The notes: a model not told the origin generated them from the letters alone. A stretch of 64,000 nt of DNA from BOG-908 sp965198855 (GCA_965198855.1 CBDAPZ010000001.1:2728001-2792000), one strand, 5' to 3'. Positions 17,944 through 27,041 are shown, numbered from the stretch's first letter. Numbers and translations: made by a program.

Positions 17944-18576
17944 ATGGCCGCTAACCCTCTGAGCCAAGCAATCCAGAAGCTGAATGCAGCCTCTGCCGGC
18001 GGCTTGGCAAGCTCTGCGCTCGATGCTGGCTATCTGGGGAACGGAACACCGGTAGGATCAGGGCAAAGTCCTTTCGGATACGGCCCGCTGTTATCAAATG
18101 TGGCCGCCAACGTAGTGGCCGCCGCTGGAACACAGGTAACGTGCCCTGTTCTTCCCGCTCAGACTAACATAATACTTGTGTCTGGCACCAACTACGGTGT
18201 GGTGCTTCCAAATATCGTCATAGGCACGATTAGTGTTGTCAACGCCGATTTAGAAAGTCCGCTGCTGGTTTATCCCCCGGAAGGCGGAAATATAGATGGG
18301 CTGGGAACCAACGAGCCCTATACCTTACCCGCTTTGTATTCGCGGGTGAGTTTCACGACTTGTGATTCAAGCGTTGCGTGGTTTGCCGGGGTGGCGCCGG
18401 CGCAACCTGCCATTACGGCGCAGCAGGTATTCGCCGCCTTTTCTCAACTTTCGTCATCCCAGCAGCAGGGCTTTGCCCAAGCTGTCATTGCCTCACTGCC
18501 CACAACGCCAACGGGCCTCACCGTTGGGCAGGTCTGGAACGATGGCGGCATTCCTGCTGCGGTAGTATCACTATGA
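17944..18576 (+). CDS. Phage-type structural/tail-like protein
   Basis: 210 aa, Ala/Gly/Ser/Pro-rich with little charge. The N-terminus ANPLSQAIQKLNAA lacks a signal peptide. The C-terminus PTGLTVGQVWNDGGIPAAVV resembles the GLxxGQxWNDGGxL element common in phage tail-fibre and virion-associated proteins. A second half with ITAQQVFAAFSQLSSSQQQ looks helical. The stop overlaps the next gene by 4 bp, so the pair is co-translated. It may form part of a surface or virion structure together with the fibre-like protein. Exact role unknown. Confidence 0.5.
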   Translation: MAANPLSQAIQKLNAASAGGLASSALDAGYLGNGTPVGSGQSPFGYGPLLSNVAANVVAAAGTQVTCPVLPAQTNIILVSGTNYGVVLPNIVIGTISVVNADLESPLLVYPPEGGNIDGLGTNEPYTLPALYSRVSFTTCDSSVAWFAGVAPAQPAITAQQVFAAFSQLSSSQQQGFAQAVIASLPTTPTGLTVGQVWNDGGIPAAVVSL

Positions 18577-20111
18577 TCAAGAAACTTCTCTGCGCGGTGC
18601 TGCTGTGTGTCGTCTCGTTCGCAGCGAGTGCGCAGCAAAATCCTGCACCGCATCTGAAGACTCAGACCTATGGTGATGTATCGGACTTTGCAGCTACCGA
18701 TGCGTTCGTTGCCGCGGCAATCGCCAGCTTGCAGCCGCTTAGCTACTCGCTGGTCACGCCCTCCGTCCGGACGTGCCCGGCTGCGAATTGCCCCAACCCG
18801 GCTAACGCGCACCAAGCGCCGCAAATCCTCGCCTCGACTTGGGTAGAAAGCATCGCCTCATCCACTGTCCCCCGGCAGCAGGAATGGGGTTCCGTATTCG
18901 GGATGTATTCAAACGTCGGGCAATCCACGAACTACCCGACGATCCCGCCCAGTCAGAAGGTGACGGTCTACGCAGGCATGGTTCAGGGACCGCTCTCTGG
19001 GCCGACATGGACGCTAAACACCGACATTGTGCGGAATGGGTGTCCAACAACAGGCGCCGGCACTGTTCAGCCGTATATCGGATCTGCGCAGCCTTGTGGC
19101 ACGCCCATGAAAAACGGCATCGGTGTCAGCACGATTGGGTATGAGCTTGATTTCTCGAATTGGGATCAGAACATCGACATAGGTGGTGCCGAAGCTGTCG
19201 GCATGGCCATAGTTACGAACAGCGAATTTCGCGGCTTGGCGGCATGGTACGCGGCCAACGGGATCGACGGGACCGGAACAACGGCAAGCTGGTCTTATGG
19301 CATGCTGATGACGAACAAAACAGCCTATGACGCTGATTACGGTGAAGTCGATAATGTCGCTATAAATGGCTATCTTTGCGGTGGGAACCACTCCGGCAAT
19401 TGTTTCGTAGCGACCGGATCGCCCTCGGGCGACTCGTTCAAAGATAACGGGAACCCGACGAACGCCTCTTTCGAGAGCGGGGCAGCAACGGTCTCAAATC
19501 CGAACTACGGTTTCGTGGCCTCTGGGTCGTACAATGTTGCGGCCTTTGACGCCGTTGGTGCTGCGACCACTTCTGTAGTTACGGGTGCTCACTTGAAGGC
19601 TTTCCGTGCGCCTCCGTTTGGTGACATCTGCCTCAACGGCAACAACAATTGCCTGTTTTATTCAAACACATCTTCACTCGTTAACCTGACAAGCTCTACT
19701 GGAGTGCAGAACTTCCAGTTCTGGGACAATGGCGACTTCCACGTGCAGAGCGGCGTGTCTTACCTTAGCGGTGGTGCGAAGGTGGTCGGTGGGCTGACGG
19801 CCGACAAAGTGAATTGCACAGGCGTTGTCCAGCAAACGCCCGCTTCTGGCGCGACCATCGCGCTTAGCTCGAAATGTTTGAACTGGATAAATCCAGCAAC
19901 TTCGAACGCGGCCCTCACTCTGACCTTGCCGACCGGGAACGCCGATGGAGATGTGGTAAAGGTTACTTTCACCAAGGCGGTCACTGTTTCTCTGAGCTTT
20001 CCAGGTGCAATCAACGGCAACATCACCAGCGCCGCCGCGAACACAACCGTGGAGTTCACCTATATCGGTGCTCCGGCAGCGTTGTGGCAACGTACGAACA
20101 ATCCATCTTGA
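18573..20111 (+). CDS. Secreted fibre-like protein
   Basis: 512 aa. The ATG at 18573 overlaps the previous stop and starts a clear Sec signal peptide (MIKKLLCAVLLCVVSFAASA). The body is rich in Gly, Asn, Ser, Thr and aromatic residues, with beta-type patterns, like phage fibres and depolymerases (TYGDVSDFAATDAFVAAAI near the mature N-terminus). The C-terminal domain, CLNWINPATS...LPTGNADGDVVKVTF...FTYIGAPAALWQRTN, is repeated as a fragment at 25652-25900. A signal peptide on a fibre-like protein is unusual and suggests export to the envelope rather than simple virion assembly. Function unknown. Confidence 0.6.
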   Translation: MIKKLLCAVLLCVVSFAASAQQNPAPHLKTQTYGDVSDFAATDAFVAAAIASLQPLSYSLVTPSVRTCPAANCPNPANAHQAPQILASTWVESIASSTVPRQQEWGSVFGMYSNVGQSTNYPTIPPSQKVTVYAGMVQGPLSGPTWTLNTDIVRNGCPTTGAGTVQPYIGSAQPCGTPMKNGIGVSTIGYELDFSNWDQNIDIGGAEAVGMAIVTNSEFRGLAAWYAANGIDGTGTTASWSYGMLMTNKTAYDADYGEVDNVAINGYLCGGNHSGNCFVATGSPSGDSFKDNGNPTNASFESGAATVSNPNYGFVASGSYNVAAFDAVGAATTSVVTGAHLKAFRAPPFGDICLNGNNNCLFYSNTSSLVNLTSSTGVQNFQFWDNGDFHVQSGVSYLSGGAKVVGGLTADKVNCTGVVQQTPASGATIALSSKCLNWINPATSNAALTLTLPTGNADGDVVKVTFTKAVTVSLSFPGAINGNITSAAANTTVEFTYIGAPAALWQRTNNPS

Positions 20112-20216
20112 CGGGCTATGGTATCCACACAATCGGTTCCAATCCGACCATGATGCACAAGGGCGCAAGAAATCTCGTATCCATGGAAATGTCAGACTGT
20201 AAGGGCGGGGGTACAA

Positions 20217-20393
20217 ATGACTGGGCTCTCTGCCGGGCAAGTCGAGCAGCAGATCATTCCATTGCAGAAGATGTTGGTTGAAAAGGAACAGGAGGCACAA
20301 GGCGAGGCAGTTAAGGCCAAGATGCCTTCCCCGGCGAGAGATATGGTGCAGCCGACCGCCAGTCGTCCAACACCTGGGGGATCGCTGCGGTGA
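20217..20393 (+). CDS. Possible small helical protein
   Basis: 58 aa, with an AAGGGCGGGG ribosome binding site about 8 bases before the ATG. LSAGQVEQQIIPLQKMLVEK followed by EQEAQGEAVKAKM predicts a charged helix, then a Pro/Arg-rich tail. It is in the same orientation as the fibre gene and in the position of a small virion or chaperone gene. The opposite strand (20311-20517) holds an overlapping frame with one hydrophobic stretch but no ribosome binding site, so the plus-strand reading is preferred. Low certainty. Confidence 0.4.
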   Translation: MTGLSAGQVEQQIIPLQKMLVEKEQEAQGEAVKAKMPSPARDMVQPTASRPTPGGSLR

Positions 20394-20582
20394 GAAGCAC
20401 CCCAAACGACTCCAGTGCCGCAATCACCGCCAAAATAAAAGTAGCGGTAAACGTCTTCCGCGCCTGATCACATCGGCTTTCGCAGTGCTTTCGCTGAATT
20501 ACCCGGTCGGGCTGCACGGATTACGGTGAGTTGGTACGCTCTTGTAAGAAAGCTTAGTCCTCGAACCTCGGAGAAAAATTAA

Positions 20583-20936
20583 ATGACTGGCCGTGAGATA
20601 CCACCCCCGACAGGTAACTCTTCTGGAATCTGCCTCAAAACGCTTTACGATCTGGCTCGCGAAGAGCGGAAAAATCGGCCTGACGCGGAAAAGAATGCTG
20701 TGGAGGGCCCTGTTGCCTGTCGCCTTGGGTTAAGTCTTGAGACCTTCATTGAGATTCTTTCGAAGGATAAGGCGGTCAAGCAATCATTCGGCATGGGCTT
20801 CGGGCGATCTGTTGCCGACGAGACAGGGGAGACTATGCGAAAAGCAATGGCTGGAGATGTCGACGCCATACTCAAGCGTTTGAAGAAGGATGGGTATTGG
20901 TCGAACCTCGCTCCTGCACTATTACCAATCACCTGA
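20583..20936 (+). CDS. Small-terminase-like helix-turn-helix protein, copy 2 (divergent)
   Basis: 117 aa with ribosome binding site CGGAG. LGLSLETFIEILSKDKAVKQ, then SFGMGFGRSVADETGETMRK and AMAGDVDAILKRLKKDGYW, aligns by eye with the core of the 17003 protein: HTH, then F..G.......G...A..G...A...LK..G. It lacks the PVTIESV...EEQRALIEG tail of the other two. The N-terminal 40 residues are different and charged. Same candidate roles: packaging specificity or regulation. It is the last plus-strand gene before the cargo segment. Confidence 0.55.
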   Translation: MTGREIPPPTGNSSGICLKTLYDLAREERKNRPDAEKNAVEGPVACRLGLSLETFIEILSKDKAVKQSFGMGFGRSVADETGETMRKAMAGDVDAILKRLKKDGYWSNLAPALLPIT

Positions 20937-21045
20937 ACAATGACAGATGAAGCGCGCAGGCGGCGCTGGAGTTGGTTGCCTCCTTTTGATTCTACTTGAT
21001 TTGCCAGAACACGACGCGCTAGGCATCAAGAGAAAGCGCTTGAAC

Positions 21046-21432
21046 CTAGGCGGGAGGCAGCATGGACGGTGGCACAAGAAAACCTGATCGCCTCTTGGCG
21101 ATAAAGGAGGTCCGCCACACGGTCAGCGCATGCTGGGCGGCGTCCATGCTACGCCGACCTATGGCGGTGATGCTGTGCGTGCCTGGGGTGGCAGAGACTG
21201 GAATCGTGATCGATCCAGTGGGCGTGCCGGTCGCAGAAGTGACGACCAAGAGCGTATCGGTCGTATCAAGATACACGTCTACGGCTTCGCTATTGGCAAA
21301 CCCGCTACCGCTGATGGTAATGGTCTGAGACGGATGTGCACTGCCGGGCGTGGGTGTGACGATACTTGCAGCTTCAGCCACACGAAACATGCAAGCGATC
21401 GCAATCGTAGTTGCAGTAACTCTTGTAAACAT
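21046..21432 (-). CDS. Secreted IPT/TIG-like domain protein
   Basis: 128 aa on the minus strand, with a signal peptide (MFTRVTATTIAIACMFRVAEA). One Ig-like IPT/TIG-type domain follows: VTPTPGSAHPSQTITISGSGF, then ANSEAVDVYLDTTDTLLV and GSITIPVSATPGTHSITAIG. The fold matches single Ig-like modules seen in surface proteins. It is the only minus-strand gene in this part of the element and sits just before the STAND gene. It may be exported cargo or a partner of the neighbouring membrane protein. That link is inference from position only. Confidence 0.55.
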   Translation of the reverse strand: MFTRVTATTIAIACMFRVAEAASIVTPTPGSAHPSQTITISGSGFANSEAVDVYLDTTDTLLVVTSATGTPTGSITIPVSATPGTHSITAIGRRSMDAAQHALTVWRTSFIAKRRSGFLVPPSMLPPA

Positions 21433-21728
21433 ATGTGACGCCCCTTTTCCCGAACGCGTAGTAGCATATGATTTTGGAAGTCTCGCTCCTTTTCCGCAGC
21501 GAACTGATTAGCGAAGTATGATTCCCGACCACGTAGAAGCGGCCCCGATGGCCATGTGTTAGGCACCTTCAACGCCCGCAGTGATTCTTGCGGATCAGAC
21601 CGACAGCAAGTTCATCTGCCGCAACTGCGTCCGCCTAGCCCCCACCTAGCGCACCAATGATCTACACGCGCGGATGAGGAAAGGGTCGCCCTTACCAGCA
21701 CGGGCGGCCCCCGTGTCAGGCGCTGAGT
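21433..21728. other. Intergenic region upstream of the STAND gene
   Basis: No gene is supported. Near the right end GGGTCGCCC (about 21684-21692) pairs with GGGCGGCCC (about 21703-21711), a terminator- or attenuator-like hairpin just before the STAND gene. The divergent IPT gene and the STAND gene must both have promoters here; I see no clear consensus boxes. Confidence 0.4.
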
Positions 21729-24700
21729 TTGACGGTTCTAGAAAGCTGCCTCAGGATGATGGGACCGCAACCTTTTCGGATCAACGTGGATTCAAGGGGC
21801 CTTACTGAATGGCTGGGAACGCTAGAAGGGCTGTCAAAGGGCCTCCTGACGGCGTCTTTGGCCGTTGCCGCTTTGGCAAGCGCCCTTCAAGGGTATATCG
21901 CACCGGCAGCTAAAGCGCTCGGAGTGCCGCAGGTCGTAGTTTTGCTGGCAGTGGGCGTCCTTATCATCGGGCTCGTTGTGTGGGTTTGGCTGAGCTATAG
22001 CCGGTACGCGAAGTTAAGCCGCCTTGAGATTCCAGAGCGTTTTACATTGGCTGCAACTACGCCTGAAAGTCTGGTCGGTCGATTGGATGAAGGGGATCAA
22101 CCAGGGGATCTCAGCCGCCTGATCAGGACCGTCCAGCTTAATCGTATTGTACTCCTGGATGGAGAATCCGGCTGCGGCAAGTCGGCTTTGGTGGCGGCTG
22201 GGTTGGTTCCTCGGCTACTTTCGGGTTCGGGTCTACTACCGATTTTGGTGCGCGAATGGGGGGATGAATGGGTCCGGGGGCCGCTAGCCGCCACTCTCGA
22301 TGCTTTCTGGAATGCTCTCACGCCAGAGCAACGCGCAAGCATTCAATGGAGAGCAGAACCTGATCTTGCAGCGGGTGTTGTCGATCTATGCCACGAGCTG
22401 ACGGTTCTATTGGACGCAACAATGTTGGTCCTTGGGCGCAGACCGCTGCTAATTGCTGATCAGTTCGACGATTATCAGGCTCAACATCGAGACAGTTTTC
22501 TGGATGACCGAGCAAACTGGAAAACACCTGAAGCAATAGCGGAGGAGAATTCGTTTTGGGGGCTGGTGCAGAGGCTCCTGGTCGGAGGGCAATTACATCT
22601 ACTAGCAATTACGCGAAACGACACGTCAAACGGACTAAACAGCGTCCGGTTCCTACAAGAAAGCGTCGTAGCCCGTACTTTGCTGCGGGTGAACGTAGAC
22701 TATTTGCGGCCATTGTTAGCGAATGTAGCGCCAGACAATGCGCAGCCGTGCGTTGTGAGTAATCCAGATCGCGGGTGGACTGATCTGCGAGAGCGGCTGG
22801 AAAAAGATCTGCGTAATGAGGGCGCCATATTGATGCAGCAGGTCCGAGTTCTGCTGCTCGGACTACGTGGCTTGAACGTGCTGACACCGGCGGCATATCA
22901 GCGAGCCGGCGAGCTACGCGGGCTGGAGAAACTTGTAATCTCACGGGCGCTGGAAAACGCAGTTGCGCAGGCTGGAGGTGGCCATGTGACGCTAGAGACT
23001 GCTAGGACTGTTCTTAGTGCCATGACCTTGCAGGGGGGACCTAATCAACCGCCGAAGGCGCAGCGCTGCACCTGGCTAAGCCTAGTAGGTTTGGTGGGTA
23101 GTCCATCTATAACCCGTCTGCTCATTGATGCACTCCAGCAGGATGGTATCGTGCGTCCAACCGCCGGCCCTGGTCGTGACTCAGGATGGCAACTGGATCA
23201 CGACTATTTGGCGCGAGCAGTTTTGGCTGAAAGTCGACAGGCGGACCGATGGGGCGCGGAACTGCGAGAGGGGGCGGCGCGGTGGGCCTCAGCGCGAAAA
23301 ATGCGGGAGCTATGGGCTGCGCTTCTGCCGGTGGCGGATCAAATGGGAATTGCTTACGCGCGAGCCCGTGGGCGTATTCGCTATGGCGACGCAAAGATTT
23401 ATGCTCTTGTCAGCACGCTAAAGCCAGCGCTCTGGTCCACCGCTGTCGGCCTGATCTTTTGGGCAAGTCTGACGTGGATTGCTGACCAGCAGCTTACCAC
23501 ACAGGCAAGATCCATCTTCGATCGTTTCGGCGGACCGAAAGGAAATGAGGCTGTTCTAGAGGTTTGGGGCGCACCGGAGGCTGTGCGGAAAAAACTTTAC
23601 GCCTTGCTCGCCGGGAGCCCGGATCGACTTGATATAGCAGTTCAGCAGGGGTGGCCCGTAGCGGACAGTGGTCTAGACCAAATCGAAATGCGCAAAAACT
23701 GCCGCCTAATAGAACAACGTTTGTTCATGATCCAGAATGACCCCGACCTCCTAAATTTCTATACAAATTCGTACGCTGCAGTGGCTCGCAGATTAACCAT
23801 AGAATCTGACGTGAAAACAGCCGCTGAGGTTCTACGTAGCGTAGCTACTAAGATCAGCCCGTCGCTTTCTAATACCTTGGCAAGGGCATATACGATGGTC
23901 GTTGGCAGGCTAAACACAGAACGTGACCTTCTGACAGAGGCCATGGCACTGCGAAGCGGTCTGGTAGCCGGCGGGTCTCAGGGAGCAATGTTATACTACA
24001 ATGCTGCCTACCCCGCAGTTGCGTCCCGATTGAAGGTAGAGGGCGATGCCAAAGGTGAGGCGGAGGCTCTCCGCATCGATGTAATGTCGAGCCGAAAAAA
24101 CATTGGGCTTTACGAGGGAGCTTACGACGCAGTAGCAGCGATATTAATTGGTGAGAAAGACGTGAAAGCTGAGGCTGAAGCCCTACGCAATGGTTTGATT
24201 TCTGAGATCGGTAGCGGATACGCGCCATTTTATGCGAAAGCGTACGCGGCAGTTGCGGGTAAACTCAGCGAAGAAAACGACGTGGAAACCGAAGTCGAAG
24301 CGCTGCGCAGCAGGGTCGAAACCGCAGACAACGATATCATCGCCGGTTTCTACGCGGAGGCCTACGCAGCAGTCGCAGCCAAATTGGTCGCAGCAAACCC
24401 CTTGAAGGCTGCTGCCAACGTATTGCGTACCAAGATGGTAGCCGCAAGCAATGGAGATCTTGCGACTTCCTACGCCGTTGTGGCTTCTAAATTGACGGAC
24501 GAAGGTGACTTAAAGACTGCCGCTGGATCGCTCCAATATAAGCTGACGAGCTCCAACGTTGAACCGGTTATAGCCGCCTACACCAGCGCGTACGCTGCTG
24601 TAGCAAGCAAATTCAGGAAAGAAAGCGACCTTGTTGTTGCGGTCAGCATTCTACGTAATCAACTTTTATATCCTAGAAGCAACAGCTTCGTTACTGGTGG

Positions 24701-25598
24701 CTTGGCACAGGCTTACGCGACGGTTGCAAGTAAATTGACCGATGAGCGTGACATCAAAGTAGAAGCCGAAGCTTTGGGCAACAAGTTGGCTAATACGACC
24801 GACCTCCTCCTGTCGAATTATTACGCTGACGCATATTCTGTAGTGGCTGGTAGGCTGAAGGAGGAGAACGACCTACGGTCCGAAGCAGGAGTCCTCCGCA
24901 ACAGACTGGTGTCATCACAGATGCTCCTATACGGTGACAGTTTTTCCAAAGCCTACGCCGCAGTAGCGTCCAGATTGATGATTGAGGACGACATCGAGGT
25001 CGAGGCGGAAGCGTTGGCCGACCGGTTATACAGCGTGAAGGGTGACGACATAACTGCTACCGCTACTGCTGCGGCGGATGCGAGAGCCTACGCTGCGGTT
25101 GCCTCCAAGCTGACGAACCAGCAAGGCATCGCCAAAGAGGCCGAAGTCCTACGGAAAAAGCTTATTGCAGTAAGCGAAAGAAGCCTGGCAAGATCCTACG
25201 CGGAGGCATATGCCACAGTGGCAGCAAGATTACTGAACAAAGACGATTTGAGGGATGCGGTCGAGACGCTACATGGTAAAGCTCTGACCGCGTTTGACGC
25301 AGAAAATGCTGATCCTTTCGCAGTAGAGTATGCATCGCTTGCATCAGCTTACATAAAACTCTTAAGAACAGGCTCAGCTAATCCAGCCTTGGGAGCAATT
25401 CCAAGAGACATCATCGTCTTACTTGGACATCCTTTTTCGACTGACCTTTCAGCACTTGCGAATGCCGCCGGCATTGCAGCTGAACGTAATTTTGCTGGCG
25501 AACCCTTGGCGGCCTTGGCATGGTGGCAACAAACAACGCATGAAGAAACTTCAACCCTGCGGCCAAGTGTAGAATTAAACCATCAAAACGCGAACTAA
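21729..25598 (+). CDS. Membrane-anchored STAND (nSTAND1-type) NTPase with helical-repeat array
   Basis: 1289 aa. Two N-terminal hydrophobic helices (about 38-58 and 69-90) precede an NTPase domain. Walker A is GESGCGKSA (145-153, K151 S152) with the nSTAND1 continuation LVAAGLVPRL. Walker B is PLLIADQFDDYQ (239-250). An arginine-bearing LLAITRND (291-298) and a winged-helix ending WQLDHDYLARAVL (487-499) follow. A third hydrophobic helix is at about 568-586. From about 675 to 1210 run some 13 degenerate repeats of about 40 residues (AYAAVASKL, acidic turn, D-[LIV]-K, EAEALRNKL). STAND proteins use such repeats as sensors, and Avs/NLR-type members defend against phage. The start is TTG; ATGs at 21756 and 21759 are alternatives. 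Predicted topology puts the repeats outside the membrane. Anti-phage role inferred. Confidence 0.75.
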   Translation: MTVLESCLRMMGPQPFRINVDSRGLTEWLGTLEGLSKGLLTASLAVAALASALQGYIAPAAKALGVPQVVVLLAVGVLIIGLVVWVWLSYSRYAKLSRLEIPERFTLAATTPESLVGRLDEGDQPGDLSRLIRTVQLNRIVLLDGESGCGKSALVAAGLVPRLLSGSGLLPILVREWGDEWVRGPLAATLDAFWNALTPEQRASIQWRAEPDLAAGVVDLCHELTVLLDATMLVLGRRPLLIADQFDDYQAQHRDSFLDDRANWKTPEAIAEENSFWGLVQRLLVGGQLHLLAITRNDTSNGLNSVRFLQESVVARTLLRVNVDYLRPLLANVAPDNAQPCVVSNPDRGWTDLRERLEKDLRNEGAILMQQVRVLLLGLRGLNVLTPAAYQRAGELRGLEKLVISRALENAVAQAGGGHVTLETARTVLSAMTLQGGPNQPPKAQRCTWLSLVGLVGSPSITRLLIDALQQDGIVRPTAGPGRDSGWQLDHDYLARAVLAESRQADRWGAELREGAARWASARKMRELWAALLPVADQMGIAYARARGRIRYGDAKIYALVSTLKPALWSTAVGLIFWASLTWIADQQLTTQARSIFDRFGGPKGNEAVLEVWGAPEAVRKKLYALLAGSPDRLDIAVQQGWPVADSGLDQIEMRKNCRLIEQRLFMIQNDPDLLNFYTNSYAAVARRLTIESDVKTAAEVLRSVATKISPSLSNTLARAYTMVVGRLNTERDLLTEAMALRSGLVAGGSQGAMLYYNAAYPAVASRLKVEGDAKGEAEALRIDVMSSRKNIGLYEGAYDAVAAILIGEKDVKAEAEALRNGLISEIGSGYAPFYAKAYAAVAGKLSEENDVETEVEALRSRVETADNDIIAGFYAEAYAAVAAKLVAANPLKAAANVLRTKMVAASNGDLATSYAVVASKLTDEGDLKTAAGSLQYKLTSSNVEPVIAAYTSAYAAVASKFRKESDLVVAVSILRNQLLYPRSNSFVTGGLAQAYATVASKLTDERDIKVEAEALGNKLANTTDLLLSNYYADAYSVVAGRLKEENDLRSEAGVLRNRLVSSQMLLYGDSFSKAYAAVASRLMIEDDIEVEAEALADRLYSVKGDDITATATAAADARAYAAVASKLTNQQGIAKEAEVLRKKLIAVSERSLARSYAEAYATVAARLLNKDDLRDAVETLHGKALTAFDAENADPFAVEYASLASAYIKLLRTGSANPALGAIPRDIIVLLGHPFSTDLSALANAAGIAAERNFAGEPLAALAWWQQTTHEETSTLRPSVELNHQNAN

Positions 25599-25629
25599 GT
25601 TGTGAAATCGCTTGAAACGATATTCTGGG

Positions 25630-25900
25630 CTGGTGCAAGGTCAATGTCGTATTGTCCTCGTCGTGCCTGAACTGGATCAACCCAGCGAGCACCTTGGCGG
25701 CGCTGACCTTGACCATGCCCTCGGGCAACTCAGCCGGTGACATCGTGAGGGTGACGTTCACTCAGGCCACCATAGCACTTTCCTTCACGTCCAGTGCCGT
25801 CATCAATGGTCAGGTCACGAGTGTCGCCAAGAACACGATCATGGAGTTCACATACATAGGCTCTGCGTCGCTGTGGCAGCGCACGAATGCGGCGTCTTGA
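25630..25900 (+). pseudogene. Fragment of a second fibre-like gene
   Basis: The frame reads CKVN, then a deletion relative to the full gene, then SSSCLNWINPAS, LTLTMPSGNSAGDIVRVTF and FTYIGSASLWQRTN with a stop at 25900. It matches the last 80 or so residues of the 18573 protein closely throughout, but nothing of the first 430 residues remains. An internal ATG-like start (25652) could give an 82-aa product, though no good ribosome binding site is seen. It marks a duplicated module or a recombination scar next to the STAND gene. Confidence 0.75.
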
Positions 25901-25993
25901 CCACTAAGCGGCCCCTGGCTTCCTAAGGAGGCGTGAGGCCGCGAAGCGTGAGGGCGGCTTGGCGAGGGTCGTCAGGTCGCCTCGGCTTCAGTT

Positions 25994-26630
25994 TTAGTAA
26001 TTCGACCAGATGTAGGTGACATCGCTGGTTGGGCTGGCAGCGGGAACCAATACAGTCCCGTGCTGCTGCGGCAGCGTTTGGCCCGTTGCGATACGATAAC
26101 GCTCCTCATCCGTCTGCGTCACCACAGGGGCGGTGACAGGCCCGGTGCTTTCATACATTCCGTAAGATGGGTAGCCGGCGGCTGGTGCAACGACGACCGC
26201 AGGCTTATTTTGGATGCCGAAGAGGCGCGCGAAGAAACCGGGATGGGCACCATGGCCGGCATAATAGCCGCGCTACGCTGCCAATATCCGCAGAAATCCA
26301 CGCTCGGTTTATAGGCCAGCGCCAGCCCGACCGCGCCGCGCACCTGAGCACCGTTATCCGCGCAGGTGAGCCTCTCGCCATGCGCTCTCCTGGACGTGGC
26401 AGCCCCGGTAGACGCCTGCGATGTGGCCGTAACGGACTTCTCGGCGCGGCGCATACGGGAGACGGAGCTTTGCGCGCCGTTGGTGCAGGTGCAGTCCGCG
26501 CTGACCGTGGAGTGGCTGATACCTTCCGCCCTTCCGCCACCAGAGATGCTTCCATGCAACGAAGTAGGCGCCTGAGGAATTTGGCCGGGATAGGGGTAAA
26601 GCCGAGAGGATAACCCAAGGGCGGCAAAAA
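25994..26630 (-). pseudogene. Minus-strand gene interrupted by a frameshift
   Basis: Two minus-strand frames join. The upstream frame (to about 26275) reads DCTCTNGAQSSVSRMRRA, then GAQVRGAVGLALAYKPSVDF and CGYWQR. The downstream frame reads GYYAGHGAHPGFFARLFGIQ, then KPAVVVAPAAGYPSYGMYES and TDEERYRIATGQTLPQQHGT, ending SPTSDVTYIWSNY with TAA at 25994. A TAG at 26273-26275 closes the second frame upstream, so a one-base shift near 26265-26275 is needed. Composition suggests a small exported or surface protein. It may be a pseudogene, or a sequencing error may be present. No start codon is certain. Confidence 0.45.
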
Positions 26631-27041
26631 GTGACTGATACCTTAGAAAAGCGCGGCCGGGGGCGACCACCTGCCGTCGTAAACCTCGATCTCCTTGAAG
26701 AATTGGCCGGGCTCGGACTCACCGCGGAAGACTGCTGCGACGCCATGGGCCTGTCCCGCCGATGGCTGTTCGACAATCAAAATGAAGAAGCCTTGACCGT
26801 ATTTAGGCAGGCTCGTGTGGAGGCAAAAATTCGGAACAACCGGCGAATTGAGGCTTTAGCTTGCGCCGGCAATACGACAGCGATCAAAATGCTCTCGGAC
26901 ATCCTGGAAAGGAACCCCCGAGATGCACCGTCGGCAGTTATTACAATAGAGTTTGGCAATCAACGTGCGCCGATCACGATAGACTCAGTCACTGAGTTCA
27001 TGGACGAGCAACGCGCGCTCATCGAGGGCTCCAAGCGCTAA
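26631..27041 (+). CDS. Small-terminase-like helix-turn-helix protein, copy 3
   Basis: 136 aa, GTG start with AAGGG ribosome binding site. An N-terminal RGRGRPP AT-hook-like stretch precedes an HTH (LAGLGLTAEDCCDAMGLSRR, then WLFDNQ). A helix with A..G...A...L (ALACAGNTTAIKMLSDILER) and the tail AVITIEFGNQRAPITIDSV, then DEQRALIEG, follow. The tail matches the 17003 protein in ten of twelve positions of its last block. It precedes an excisionase-like gene, exactly as the 17003 gene precedes 17724. Roles as for the other copies: DNA packaging recognition or regulation. Confidence 0.65.
   Translation: MTDTLEKRGRGRPPAVVNLDLLEELAGLGLTAEDCCDAMGLSRRWLFDNQNEEALTVFRQARVEAKIRNNRRIEALACAGNTTAIKMLSDILERNPRDAPSAVITIEFGNQRAPITIDSVTEFMDEQRALIEGSKR

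Noticed and set aside
20311..20517. Minus-strand 68-aa frame with a hydrophobic stretch (possible holin)
   Set aside because: No ribosome binding site; overlaps a plus-strand small gene with one. Kept only as a mention.
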